A stretch of 60,000 bases of DNA from Tubulanus polymorphus (taxonomy: Eukaryota > Nemertea > Palaeonemertea > Tubulaniformes > Tubulanidae). Location of the stretch: NCBI RefSeq assembly GCF_964204645.1, contig NC_134032.1:3748916-3808915 (forward strand). Reading direction: 5' to 3'. Below are positions 30,324-40,221 of the stretch, one piece after another. The stretch's first letter is position 1; each line of letters opens with the position of its first letter. Both the position numbers and the translations under genes were made by a program. The notes below the pieces were generated by a model. It saw only the letters and a program-made list of their open reading frames with translations, made no database searches and had not been told where the DNA came from.

Positions 30324-30411
30324 TAATATCTTTAAATTCGCGGCCGGGATTATCGGTTTTGTCAGAAGGGCTGAAGGAATTATGTTTAGCATTAAAGTCA
30401 CCAATTATCAA

Positions 30412-31104
30412 TTGGTTTCAATCAGGTTACTTCTAGTAGTCCCCGTCAGAGTTTTGAGTTGTACGTGCCGACTGCGCGAGGTTACTAAAGAAAGTCTTAC
30501 GACTCTCAGGTAACTGAGAAGAGAGCGATATTAGAAACGATAACGGATTTAGAATATTTATGATTTATACTGAACCAAATGCAGTCATGCATTGAACCAG
30601 GCTTATCTTTGAGTAATGGTCAGTTTACAGAAACGTGGGAATAATCTAATAGACCACAGTTTGAAGCTGTGTAACATAATATATCGAAGTCAGGCACTGA
30701 TGCCATTTATATTTGTGTGGAGAATAGTGAAATTTGGTCCAGGGTTAGTTTCAACATCACCGCTCAAAAGAATTAGTAAATCACCTGTTTATAAGAAATG
30801 CGATATTTGCAAACCCAGGTACAAACAATAACGCCAGGAGACCGATCACAGAATAGTATATCGTCCTTATATTCATAGGATGATTACCAAATCTATGGAT
30901 GATGGGCAACCAAGATATTACTAGCAACAGGTTGACCAATAACATAATGCCATGGAAGAAACTCAATATAGATATTACAGCCGCAATGAAAACTAGGCAA
31001 GACCCATACATTTTGCACAAGATATATATCATAGAAATCACAATCAGAAAAAAAATAAGAAACAGAATGGAGACATTATCAGGGAAATTCTAGAATCAAA
31101 ATGA
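30412..31104. other. Host non-coding DNA
   Basis: The first part may be upstream LINE sequence, though no endonuclease motif beyond GDFN is readable. 30781-31041 has a hydrophobic minus-strand frame without family features; I regard it as chance. Confidence 0.4.
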
Positions 31105-31887
31105 ATTTGGTAGGAATATTCCCCCCAAGGTCAAGCGAAGAGAATTTGACCTTCAGGTCTGATATTCATATCGACTTCGGGAGGAATATTCCTTGGAATG
31201 TCAAACGAAGGAAAATGGACCTGGTCTAATATTCGAAATATTTTTGATGAATTTTCTTCCAAACCACTAAACGCTAAAAACCTGAGCATGATTGGTAAAT
31301 ATATATAGAACGCAGTCTCAAATGTCTTGTTACTTTCTCAAAATGTATCAGAAATTTAACTAATTTTTAGTTCATAGTCCTCAAATATTCATGAATGAAC
31401 AGTTAAAAAATGTTGAAACATGTCGACTCTGCCGTAAAATCAACCTATTAACAGTCCGGAATGTGGGATAATGTCAGGCTTTAGAGAACATAATGCCCCC
31501 GAGGTCTTCACATTTACAGAGAAGATTACGTAAGTGATTCACGCGCAGCGCGCGATAGGCGCACAATAGAAATCTTAGCCGCTCTTTTTTTGAGTATCAC
31601 CAATTGAGAGGACCGCTATTGTAAAAATTGACCTTGGGAGGAATATTCCTCCCAATCGATGGAAACCTGACCAAGGCGTTCGATATTCAAACAATTGACT
31701 TTGGGAGGAATATTCCTCCCAAGGTCAAACGAAGAGAATTTGACCTTCGGGTCTGATATTCAAAGTATCGACTTCGGGAGGAATGTTCCTCCGAATGTTA
31801 AATGAAGGAAACTGGACCTGGTCTGTTATTCGAAATATAGACTTTGGGATGAATGTTCTTCCAAACCACTAAACGCTAAAAACCTGA
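31105..31887 (+). repeat. Repeats with the perfect palindrome GGGAGGAATATTCCTCCC
   Basis: 31105-31290 and 31700-31887 are direct copies: GGTCAA-CGAAGAGAATTTGACCTTC, GGTCTGATATTCA, GACTTCGGGAGGAAT, TGGACCTGGTCT and ACCACTAAACGCTAAAAACCTGAGC. The 18-bp palindrome GGGAGGAATATTCCTCCC is at about 31638 and 31704; degenerate forms are at 31110 and 31180. Confidence 0.8.
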
Positions 31888-31943
31888 GCTTATATTAATT
31901 TTATTGGTGTAATCATTGTTTTTAATAAGTAGTATACTATAGC

Positions 31944-32033
31944 AGTAATAGGGAAAGTGTTGTTTCATACCAAAGGTCGGGTCGAGCACACTCTCCCCAA
32001 CCTTTGATATGAAACAACACTTTCCCTATTACT
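31944..32033. repeat. Left terminal palindrome of element 3
   Basis: A 90-bp hairpin: AGTAATAGGGAAAGTGTTGT pairs with ACAACACTTTCCCTATTACT, and the apex carries AAAGGTCGGGTCGAGC and CTCTCCCC. The apex keeps the AAAGGTCG...GGTCGAGC block shared with elements 1 and 2. Confidence 0.88.
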
Positions 32034-32300
32034 TTTCAGTTCTTTCATATTTAAATCAGTGAATATTTTTATTTAAATGTGTTAAATTCTTGATTTTAAC
32101 ATGAAAAGTAACGACTACTTAAGGAGTTGAAGAAAATATCATCCAAATGTCATATGGACGAGTGAGTAAAGTGTGAGTGAAATAATTCATATTTAAATCA
32201 GTGAATATTTATATTTATATGTGTTAAATTCTTATTTTCAATATAAAAGTAACGAGTAATTAACGAGTTGAGGAAAATATCAATTTTAATAAAAAATTTG
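32034..32300. repeat. Subterminal tandem repeats, left arm (two units)
   Basis: CATATTTAAATCAGTGAATATTT, ATGTGTTAAATTCTTG/ATTTT and AAAAGTAACGA-TA-TTAA-GAGTTGA occur twice (from 32047 and from 32190). They lie between the terminal hairpin and the first gene. Confidence 0.75.
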
Positions 32301-32308
32301 ATATTAAA

Positions 32309-32542
32309 ATGGAAGCAAATAAGAAGTACTACTGTTCAACATGTAAAATCAATATAGATAAATCTAAAAAATCAAGACATAATAAAACTAAATCTCATTT
32401 AGAAAATAAATTGAAATTAGAATATAAAGATGATATATTAGAAACTAAATTAGAAGAATTAAAGAATGAAAAAGAGATATATAAATGTGATACATGTAAT
32501 CAATCATTCAGTGAAAATGAGATACCATTAAGAACATTTTAA
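32309..32542 (+). pseudogene. Zinc-finger fragment homologous to the start of PolB
   Basis: 77 residues, beginning like the zinc-finger gene at 9299-8415: YYCSTCKINIDKSKKSRHNK, then a basic helix, then YKCDTCNQSFSEN. The frame breaks inside the second finger, and no polymerase sequence follows. It occupies the same place (first gene inside the terminus) as in element 1, which shows that element 3 derives from the PolB-proximal end of a relative. Confidence 0.75.
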
Positions 32543-32655
32543 GTCCAAAAGTCATATTAGAAATATGAATAATGAGTTAAATAATATAAAAAGTAACGAG
32601 TAATTAAATTAAAGAGTTGAAGAAAATACCAATTTAATAAAATAATGACTAATAA

Positions 32656-33233
32656 ATGACTGAACAGATGCTACAATTCAAAGATATCGATTTAAATGAA
32701 TTAGAAAAATATTTTACAGTTAAAAATTTCATTCCTATTAAAGATTTGATTAAAAGTGCGCGCCTTCGTTTTCAAGTGAAAAATATTACCGAATTAAAGT
32801 TTAAAAATCATTATCTAATAATAGAGTTATCGAATGATAAAAAGATAAAATCTTATACAATACAATAATTCCAAAATTGACAACATTTGAAGAAATCGAT
32901 CAACATTTAATAATTACAGATGAAATGCAATCACTTTTTAATAATGAAAATTCACATAAAACATGATTTCTACACTTACGTTATTGCCCTTTCAGAGAAT
33001 GCTATGTAATGTTTTCCAGAGTAGAAGAAAAGAGATTCATCCCCGACATTCAAAATGAAAAATCATTCAAAGATGTTGGAATTCAATGTAACTTAGACAA
33101 TAAAATCGAAACACCTAAATATGAACCTAATGAAAAAGCGTTATGTAATTGCGGAAAATATTATACTCGAAGCAATAAATCACACCATCTTAAAACAAAA
33201 TATCATAACTCAAAAATAATAATTCAACTCTAA
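32656..33233 (+). pseudogene. Unknown gene in two pieces with a Cys/His motif
   Basis: A 70-residue piece (32656-32868) with FIPIKDLIKSARLRFQVKNI is followed, after frame changes at about 32870-33010, by a 74-residue piece (33009-33233) with ERFIPDIQNE-like sequence and CNCGKYYTRSNKSHHLKTKYH, a possible C2H2-like finger. The mirrored copy at 35364-35886 keeps frame across different parts, so the intact ancestor was probably one gene. Function unknown. Confidence 0.5.
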
Positions 33234-33277
33234 ATATTCAAAATAATATATTTCAAATTACTTTTTTTCTTAAATAA

Positions 33278-33499
33278 ATGGATGGTTTCAGCATTCCAAT
33301 TGGAAAAAGTGATTTGAAACATTATCTTATAGCAGGAAGGTTAATATTGGCTTCATTATACTTTTACTGTGACATTATTTCAAAAGATCTAATGAATGAA
33401 AACATTAAATTGAGTAAAAAGTTAAAGAAGTTAAATGGAAACAATCACAGGAAAAAAAACAATAAAAAAGTTAATGATTTAAATGATTTAGAGGATTAA
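33278..33499 (+). CDS. Small membrane protein A, left copy
   Basis: 73 residues: a short N-terminus, one hydrophobic segment (about 16-34) and a very basic Asn/Lys-rich tail with a possible coiled coil. The start has CTTAAATAAATGG, the same motif as the capsid-block genes of element 1. The right-arm copy is at 35319-35104. Retention of both frames despite many substitutions suggests past selection. Confidence 0.6.
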   Translation: MDGFSIPIGKSDLKHYLIAGRLILASLYFYCDIISKDLMNENIKLSKKLKKLNGNNHRKKNNKKVNDLNDLED

Positions 33500-33546
33500 G
33501 ACAGAATCTTTTAATTTAATTTATTTTATATATTTTAACTATAAAA

Positions 33547-33816
33547 ATGAGTGAAAATATATTAAATTTATTACATCTTATTTACAGAAATCAAGAGCGC
33601 ATTAAGTTAATCATTGTGATTTCAGGTTTATTATCATTCTCAATTTATAGTATAAAGCAGTTGTTAGAATTCTATGATTCTTGTAAAATTAGATACGCGG
33701 AATTAAAAGATAATATCAATTATCTATCAGATAGAATTGATAATAATAAGTCTTGTGAAATTTGTAATACAAAATATAAAAATAAAAAGTGTTTAAAAAC
33801 TCAGGTATATTCATGA
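33547..33816 (+). CDS. Small membrane protein B, left copy
   Basis: 89 residues: a membrane segment (about 19-37, IKLIIVISGLLSFSIYSI), then a helical region and CEICNTKYKNKKC, a possible Cys pair site. The right-arm copy is at 35056-34814 and ends CEMCSKKNIKK. The start has CTATAAAAATG. The role is unknown. Confidence 0.6.
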   Translation: MSENILNLLHLIYRNQERIKLIIVISGLLSFSIYSIKQLLEFYDSCKIRYAELKDNINYLSDRIDNNKSCEICNTKYKNKKCLKTQVYS

Positions 33817-33879
33817 ATTAGATGATAAATTCAAATAAATTTTGATAATTAAAAAGATTAATTTCCTATACATATTGAT

Positions 33880-34140
33880 GGATGAATTGAATGAATTGGA
33901 TGAATGGATGAATGGATGGATGTAATAATATATATATTTTACTTTTAAACACACGAATTGGAAGAATAATACGAGTATAAATATAATATTTGTATTCTAT
34001 ATTAAATTTAATATAGTATATTAATATCTTATTAAAATAATATTTAGATATAGTATAAATAACTTGGATGAATGGATGAGTATTCCAATTCATCCAATTC
34101 ATCCACTCATCCATTCATACACAATTCCAAATTCTATAAT
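33880..34140. repeat. ATGGATGAATTGGATGA-type microsatellite blocks, left arm
   Basis: ATGGATGAATTGAATGAATTGG at 33880-33930 and its complement-style TCCAATTCATCCACTCATCC at 34083-34115. The right arm has matching blocks at 34426-34490 and 34685-34715. Confidence 0.75.
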
Positions 34141-34291
34141 ATTACAAATTATGATTTTATTTTTGAAATTTATATTAATATATGATATTGGTAGTATCTC
34201 TACGCAGCACTAGAATAATATGAGTGATACTAAGTTAGTTAGTTTATCGTTTTTCTAATTGAATTCTAGTCAAATGTAAAGAAATTTGATA

Positions 34292-34398
34292 TTGATAAAA
34301 ATTATTAAAAAAACATCAGAAAAACAATACATTGAATAAGTTAGTGTTGCTTATTCAATTGTATTGGTTTTCTAATGTTTTTTTATTAATTCTTATCA
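34292..34398. repeat. Central palindrome of element 3
   Basis: A 49-nt stem (TTGATAAAAATTATTAAAA ... CATTGAATAAG and complement) with only a few mismatches and the 9-nt loop TTAGTGTTG at 34341-34349. It is the symmetry centre of the whole 4.4-kb element. Confidence 0.85.
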
Positions 34399-34612
34399 AT
34401 TGAAATATTATAGAATTTGGAATTGTGTATGAATGGATGAGTGGATGAATTGGAAGACTCATCCATTGATCCATTCATCCATTCATCCAAGTTATTTATA
34501 CAATATTTAAATATTATTTTACTAAAATATGAATATATTATGTTAAATTTAATATAGAATACAAATATTATATTTGTACTCGTATTATTCTTCCAATTAG
34601 TGTGTTTAAAAG

Positions 34613-34613
<1 letters not shown>

Positions 34614-34679
<66 letters not shown>
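34614..34679. repeat. (TA)n microsatellite
   Basis: About 33 uninterrupted AT units in the right arm. The left arm has only a short AT stretch at the mirror position (about 33927), so it expanded after the arms separated. Confidence 0.9.
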
Positions 34680-34682
<3 letters not shown>

Positions 34683-34813
34683 ACACTCATCCATTCATCC
34701 AATTCATCCATCAATATGTATAGGAAATTAATCTTTTTAATTATCAAACTTAATTTGAATTATGTAATTTATCATCTAATTCATGAATATATCTATGAGT
34801 TTTTGAACTCTTT

Positions 34814-35056
34814 TTATTTTTTTATATTTTTTTTACTACACATTTCACAAGACTTAATATTATTAATTCTATCTGATAGATAATTGATATTATCTTTTAA
34901 TTCCGCGTATCTAATTTTACAAGAATCATAGTATTCTAACAACTGCTTTATACTATAAATTGAGAAAGAAAATAAACCTGAAATCACAATGATTAACTTA
35001 ATGCGCTCTTGATTTCTGTAAATAAGATGTAATAAATTTAATATATTTTCAATCAT
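34814..35056 (-). CDS. Small membrane protein B, right copy
   Basis: 80 residues, closely like 33547-33816 over the first 70 (IKLIIVISGLFSFSIYSI) with a different end. The frame is intact and the start motif CTATAAAAATG is conserved. Confidence 0.6.
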   Translation of the reverse strand: MIENILNLLHLIYRNQERIKLIIVISGLFSFSIYSIKQLLEYYDSCKIRYAELKDNINYLSDRINNIKSCEMCSKKNIKK

Positions 35057-35103
35057 TTTTATAGTTAAAATATATAAAATAAATTAAATTAAAATATTCT
35101 GTC

Positions 35104-35319
35104 TTAATACTCCAAATCATTTAAATCATTAACATTTTTATTGTTATTTTTCCTGTGATTGTTTCCATTTATCTTCTTTAACTTTTTACTCAATTTAATG
35201 TTTTCATATATTAGATCTTTTGAAATATTTTCACAGTAAAAGTATAACGCAGCCAATATTAACCCTCCTGCTCTAAGATAATGTTTCAAATTACCAATTG
35301 GAATGCTGAAACCATCCAT
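35104..35319 (-). CDS. Small membrane protein A, right copy
   Basis: 71 residues, homologous to 33278-33499 with two residues deleted near position 10 and about 80% identity by eye. The start has CTTAAATAAATGG. Both copies keep an open frame. Confidence 0.6.
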   Translation of the reverse strand: MDGFSIPIGNLKHYLRAGGLILAALYFYCENISKDLIYENIKLSKKLKKINGNNHRKNNNKNVNDLNDLEY

Positions 35320-35363
35320 TTATTTAAGAAAAAAAGTAATTTGAAATATATTATTTTAAATAT

Positions 35364-35886
35364 TTAGAGTTGAATTATTATTTTTGAGTTATGATATTTT
35401 GATTTAAGATGGTGTGATTTACTGCTTCCAGTATAATAATATTTTCCGCAATTACATAACGCTTTTTCATTAGGTTCATATTTAGGTGTTTCGATTTTAT
35501 TGTCTTAGTTACATTGAATTCCAACATCTTTGAATAATTTTTCATTTGGAATGTCAGGGATGAATCTCTTTTCTTCTACTCTGAAAAACATTACATAGCA
35601 TTCTCTGAAAGGGCAAAAGTGATTGCATTTTATCCGTAATTATTAGATGTTGATCTATTTCTTCAAATGTTGTGAATTTTGGAATTATTATATTGAATAA
35701 GATTTTATCTTTATCATTTGATAACTCTATTATTAGAGTTATTATTGATTTTTAAACATTATGTCCGTAAAATTTTTCACTTGAAAACGAAGGCGAACAG
35801 TTTTAATCAAATCTTTAATAGGAATGAAATTTGTAATTGTAATTGATTTTACATGTTGAACAGTAGTACTTCTTATTTGCTACCAT
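35364..35886 (-). pseudogene. Mirror copy of the zinc-finger/unknown gene region, deleted and broken
   Basis: From 35886 it opens like the zinc-finger gene (ANKKYYCSTCK) and then passes directly, after a deletion of about 350 bp relative to the left arm, into the FIPIKDLIK region of the unknown gene. It ends with CNCGKYYY and KSHHLKSKYHNSK near 35400. Stops and shifts are present. Confidence 0.65.
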
Positions 35887-36246
35887 TTTGATATCAAATT
35901 TTTATTAAAATTGATATTCTCTTCAACTCGTTAATTACTCGTTACTTTCATATTGAAAATAAAAATTTAACACATATAAATATAAATATTCACTGATTTA
36001 AATATGAATTATTTCACTCACACTTTACTCACTCGACCCTATGACCTTTGGCTGATATTTTCTTCAACTCGTTAATTACTCCTTACTTTTATGCTAAAAT
36101 CAAGAATTTAACACATATAAATATAAATATTCGTTGATTTAAATATGAATTATTCACTCGTTAATTACTCGTTACTGTTTGTCAAAATCAAGAATTTAAC
36201 ACATTTAAATATAAATAGTCACTGATTTAAATATGAAAGTACTGAA
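35887..36246. repeat. Subterminal tandem repeats, right arm (three units)
   Basis: CAACTCGTTAATTACTCGTTAC, AATTTAACACAT and AAATATAAATATTCACTGATTTAAATATGAA occur three times, from about 35928, 36068 and 36153. A stray CTCGACCCTATGACCTTTGG at 36034, resembling the terminal apex, lies between units 1 and 2, as if an older terminus was duplicated inward. Confidence 0.75.
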
Positions 36247-36337
36247 AGGTAATATGGAAAGTGTTGTTTCATATCAAAGGTCGGGGAGAGTGGGCTCGAC
36301 CCGACCTTTGGTATGAAACAACACTTTCCCTATTACT
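36247..36337. repeat. Right terminal palindrome of element 3
   Basis: A 91-bp hairpin starting AGGTAATATGGAAAGTG and ending CACTTTCCCTATTACT. The apex has GGGGAGAGTGGGCTCGACCC. As reverse complement it has the same orientation as the left palindrome, so the apex is not flipped between ends. Confidence 0.88.
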
Positions 36338-36486
36338 TATAGCGACGTCACCAGACATATTTAGGCAATTTGAGTGATAATGTACACGGTATTTGAGGGT
36401 CTGCGACGAATGATTTTTAAAGTTAAATAGCTGTAGTGCAGGTTCTAACAATGAGCCTAACATAGTCTTCACATCGCAATCAGTTG

Positions 36487-37490
36487 TTAGAATGCATCTT
36501 CCTTTTTTGACTTGATCTTGAATCTTTGACTAGTTACATATTTTCTTGATTGGTTCACGCTGGGAGGTCTTGTTTGCGGAATAACTTCGTCAATGGCCTT
36601 GAATATGTAGTGATTATCACGAAATTTTATCGGAGATTTCGCAACCACGACAAGTCCATAGATATCATTATCAACCACGAATTTGAAAATACTCCGGCAT
36701 ATACCGTATTCTTTGTCGTCGTCGAAACCACATAAATCCTCATCATCTATGCCCTTTGCGCGTTAGGCGTATTGAAACCTCGAATTAATCAATACACTGC
36801 GGTCTGCGCGCGCTCTCACAAGGGCACCTTTGATTTCGTGAACCTTTTCAGAACGAATTGTACGAGCGCCAATCTCACAATTTTTGATCGATTTTATTTT
36901 TGATTGGATTAATTCGGTTTCGTGAATTTCAACTAAATCCACTATGTCGGGCGTTAGTGGGTTGCGAGAAAACTCCGGTCGCTTGATTTCTCCATTCAGC
37001 ATGAACATATCTCGAACGATTCTCACACGGTTTTGTTCATTGTGTTTTAGCGCTTTGAAGTCATTGATTTGGGCGGCTGCTCTATCATTCATTTTTAGGG
37101 GTAGTTGGTCTCGTACGCAGTAATTCGAACCTTTTAGGTTTTTGCTATGCGTCATAGCTTCATTTTTCCCGCTGCGCGTTGTGAAGCGGATAACTATTTG
37201 GGCACTTACTTCCCGATCCGATACGATGTGCTATGTCTAAAACAGCTTTACTGTTTTCTGAAGCGAGAGAAACTTTCATTTTCTCAGTTAAAAAAGTTAC
37301 GGGCCACTTCGGGAGTTTCAGGAACATAGAAGACGAGCAAGTTTTGCCTCAATGATCGATACCTGAGCTCGATATTTTCTTGTTTCCCATTGTGTTGAAT
37401 TTGTATAATATTGCTATCAATTTTCCCACTCGGGGTTCGATTATCTTTTTGGAACCAATTACATTGAATTGCAGTACTCAAATATTTCAT
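36487..37490 (-). pseudogene. LINE ORF1-like (RRM/CTD type) remnant
   Basis: Minus-strand pieces from 37490: ELRYRSLRQNLLVFYVPETPE (like the NLxIxGIPE strand of ORF1 RRM domains), then in shifted frames AVLDIAHRIGSG, then RSGKNEAMTHSKNLKGSNYCV and DQLPLKMNDRAAAQINDF, and a C-terminal part to about 36487. The order matches L1/CR1-type ORF1 nucleic-acid chaperones. Several shifts make it inactive. It might be the 5' part of the same LINE family as the RT piece at 37960-38393. Confidence 0.55.
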
Positions 37491-37959
37491 GTCATTTAGC
37501 TAACCAATAGTTCCACTTGTTTCTAAATTTAGCAAAAGGAAATTATATTTTTTTTATAAGTGATATTCCCCGGGCTACCAGTCAATGGATGCACTGTATT
37601 GACGCAAAGAAACATGGTCCAGAAATATATTTAAACTTTATCCTAAAGGCATGAAACAGATTTTAAAAATATCAAAACCTAATATGTAAAAGGCTACCCG
37701 TATGAAAGTGGTAAGAAAATAAATTCAAAAAGAAAGAATGCGTGTGTCACTGAGACAGGTTATTTAAAGTATTACTGTTTCAGACCCCTCGCCGTTACGT
37801 ATCTCATCCAGTGAAATATAACCCAGTTCACATATTCGGACACTGTGATATCGTCCAGTTTCAAAAGGAAGATGGCGGGACCCAAGGCGTTATTCGGAGA
37901 ATTCGCGGCGATTTGTGAAGTTGTTGGCAAGAACATAATTTTCTTTAATAAAGCGTGAT

Positions 37960-38393
37960 TTAAATAGTTTGTAGGATTGGTGTTTTGGGTTTATTGTTTA
38001 TGTCGTTCATTTCTTTGAGCCATATGGATGAATAAAGGGCTTTCATTTTAGATTGCAGAAGATTAATTATTTGTTGGGATGGTTTAACCCGATTGAACCA
38101 AACACCTGAGAGGTCGAGGCATTCTAGAAGTGAGTGGAGACTTGTGCACCAGTTCTGGGTAGAGTGTATAGACATTAGGTTTTCATGATATGCTTTATAT
38201 ACCATTGTCGAAATGTCTATTTTAGAGATGCGCAGCCAGTATTTGACCGTAGTGGCAAGAAGGTTATAAGTAGAGGGAACTGTCCCAGATCACCGCGAAC
38301 AGCTGCATTAACAGAGCGTTTCTTTACCCCGAGTAGAGACTTGCCAAATGTGATGAACGATTTTCGCAGGGTAGATAGTTTCATAATATTGTA
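37960..38393 (-). pseudogene. LINE reverse transcriptase C-terminal region remnant
   Basis: Frames from 38393: SFITFGKSLLGVKKRSVNAAVRG and GDLGQFPL, then after a one-base shift TTVKYWLRI and YKAYHENL...NWCTSLHSLL. This is the characteristic region after the RT domain in many invertebrate LINEs. Only a fragment remains. Confidence 0.65.
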
Positions 38394-39270
38394 AAAAAAG
38401 AGATTGTATATTACGCAGGGGATTGGTTACAGCCAGACATTATTTGCCAGATCATTCATTCAATCTAAATGTCCGAAGCTACGATCATGTTAACGACCGA
38501 TGGCAATTCATTCATTATAAAACGGAAACCTATGCAATGTAAGTCAATGGTTATAGCATCTTATAGAGCCAATATTCATGTGATGGCATGGTTACAAAAA
38601 GGCAGGACCTCGACGAGTGAGGGTTCGGGGTAGCGGATGAACCCCCTGAAATTTTTCAAAATTAACATTTATTTTTCATGTTTTTTTTTTCTTTGGAAAA
38701 TGATAAGCCTTAGCTTTGTTTCTCATCTTCTTCCAACGGACCGAATTTCAGCTATTTCGACCGTACCAACTATAAGTGGATGATAGATGTGAGTATATTT
38801 CGCAAGATTTCTGATATTTTATTCATGCCAGGTAGTAAAGTAACTTTATTTCTCTAACGGAATATAGCTATCATGAATAAGACTGTATTCGTATCAAATT
38901 AATTAAACAAATATGCGAGAGTGCGCGCAAACAGTATGATACCATCAATCCTATATGGCGAATAGTTTGACAGTATCTCGACTAATGAATGGTGAATAGC
39001 TATCACCAGTAAGACTTGTAAATTAGACATTTTGTAACCACACGGATCTCTTTCTCGTGAAATTAATTTATCGATTCATCAGAGAATGCAGCCATTCCAT
39101 GCAGTGGAGACGATCATCCATTAATATTACATGGAAATATGAGGTGTTAAGATTTGGATGCTAATGTGATTTGCTAGAATTTGAAGGCAAACAAGAAATT
39201 ACAATAGGATATAACATTTAGAAGTTTCTAATAGATTTGTTACTCCTAACGTGCTACTTGTTGATCCGAG
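38394..39270. other. Host non-coding DNA upstream of the second GPCR gene
   Basis: No gene or clear repeat. It presumably includes the 5' flank of the receptor gene. Confidence 0.45.
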
Positions 39271-40221
39271 ATGAATTATACCGAGATGCACTTAGTTGGA
39301 CGACCTTACAGCGGTTACATCGTTCTAATGGCATTGGTGAACAAGTCTGGCACCTACCGTACAGTTTCATTGGTCATACTGCTTGTCATGTTCTTGTTAG
39401 GAGCGTTTGGAAATTCGGCTACATTCCTGATAATGATAAGTCGCAGATTCCGCAGTTTATCTTACGCTAACTACCTGATCGCTTTGTCTATCAGTGATTT
39501 AGTGTTCTGTGTCGGTTTTACGCTGATGCCTATTTTACAGTTTGTTCTCTTTAGTCTAAATACTGGTCAAATAATCTTGGTAGATTCACTGATCAGTTGT
39601 CAAATATACGAATTCTTAATAAATTCGTTGGGCGCCAATAGTGCCTGGTTAATAGTAGCGATATCTCTAGAACGTGCGGCAGTTGTTCTCTTCCCGTTCA
39701 CATCTCGTTTGATATGTACACCGAGATTCGCCCGATGCGTCATTGCTTTTATGTCCACAATAAATGCATTCGTAATTGGTGTTCATCCAGTAGCAACAAT
39801 GAAATTTGTTTATCCTTTCGGATGTTACTACAAGTCTTGGGACCAAACCTTACTTTTTATGATATGTGTAATATACGTTTTTCTTGTACCGTTAACGTTC
39901 ATAATAATATCAAATTCAGTCATAATAATTCAGTTATTCAGAGGTTCAAAAATGGTTTCGTCCGATCAGAAAACTACAAAATCAAAACGTACAACAATAA
40001 TGCTTCTAACAGTTTCACTCGCATTTGCAATTTTTACACTGCCAAACTCTCTGGTCGTACTTTTACCAATTCCACCGGAACATACAGACTTCCTCATAGA
40101 TATTTCCTCCCAGTTCGAATCATGTAATTATGTCATCAATTTCTACATATACCTTTTGCTGGGACAAGAAATTCGTGAATATTTCTGTATGAAAATCCGC
40201 TGTAGAAATTCATTAAAATAA
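39271..40221 (+). CDS. Class A (rhodopsin-like) GPCR, intronless orphan
   Basis: 316 residues, the same length as the gene at 10151. TM1 GAFGNSATFLIM, TM2 LSISDLVF, Cys in SLISCQIYEF and PFGCYYK, ISLERAAVVLFPFTSR in place of DRY, and NFYIYLLLG in place of NPxxY. N-glycosylation sites at NYT (residue 2) and NKS/NRT-like positions fit an extracellular N-terminus. A basic third loop (KTTKSKRTTIMLL) is shared with the other gene (KTAKARRTTIMLI). The two are diverged paralogues about 29 kb apart; the ligand is unknown. Confidence 0.87.
   Translation: MNYTEMHLVGRPYSGYIVLMALVNKSGTYRTVSLVILLVMFLLGAFGNSATFLIMISRRFRSLSYANYLIALSISDLVFCVGFTLMPILQFVLFSLNTGQIILVDSLISCQIYEFLINSLGANSAWLIVAISLERAAVVLFPFTSRLICTPRFARCVIAFMSTINAFVIGVHPVATMKFVYPFGCYYKSWDQTLLFMICVIYVFLVPLTFIIISNSVIIIQLFRGSKMVSSDQKTTKSKRTTIMLLTVSLAFAIFTLPNSLVVLLPIPPEHTDFLIDISSQFESCNYVINFYIYLLLGQEIREYFCMKIRCRNSLK

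Larger units (their letters stand above)
27090..30411 (-). mobile_element. CR1/Jockey-like non-LTR retrotransposon, decayed and interrupted
   Basis: On the minus strand from 30411: an endonuclease start (IIGDFNAKHNSFSPSDKTD), the endonuclease end (QLVCEPTRIF and FSDHFTLRLDL, about 29980-29830), a linker (RPWITDRVRRTIASRNRLYKRYKR, 29620-29550), the RT N-terminus (ACGTDLITNKIL and EGIFPDTLKTG, 28760-28620), the RT core (FLDISAAFD and [21 protein letters not shown], 28370-28130), FIYADD in another frame near 28090, and the RT C-terminal region to 27218. Multiple stops and shifts make it inactive. A MITE sits in the endonuclease region and a minisatellite-bearing insert lies between the linker and RT. 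Confidence 0.85.
31944..36337. mobile_element. Element 3: Polinton-related giant foldback with 6-bp TSD
   Basis: The ends are AGTAATAGGGAAAGTG and its complement CACTTTCCCTATTACT. TATAGC duplicates flank both sides (31938-31943 and 36338-36343); a 6-bp duplication is the Polinton rule. Left-arm genes (plus strand) recur in the right arm (minus strand) in mirror order: zinc-finger start, an unknown broken gene, a membrane protein (33278/35319) and a second membrane protein (33547/35056). The arms meet in a 49-bp stem with a 9-nt loop at 34341-34349. The arms are roughly 80% alike in protein. No integrase, polymerase or capsid gene is present. Confidence 0.88.

Noticed and set aside
30781-31041. 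86-residue hydrophobic minus-strand ORF resembling a membrane protein
   Set aside because: No family pattern, flanked by decayed repeats; considered chance.
34386-34883. ORFs with poly-Ile-Tyr runs
   Set aside because: Produced by the (TA)n microsatellite and flanking ATGGATGA repeats.
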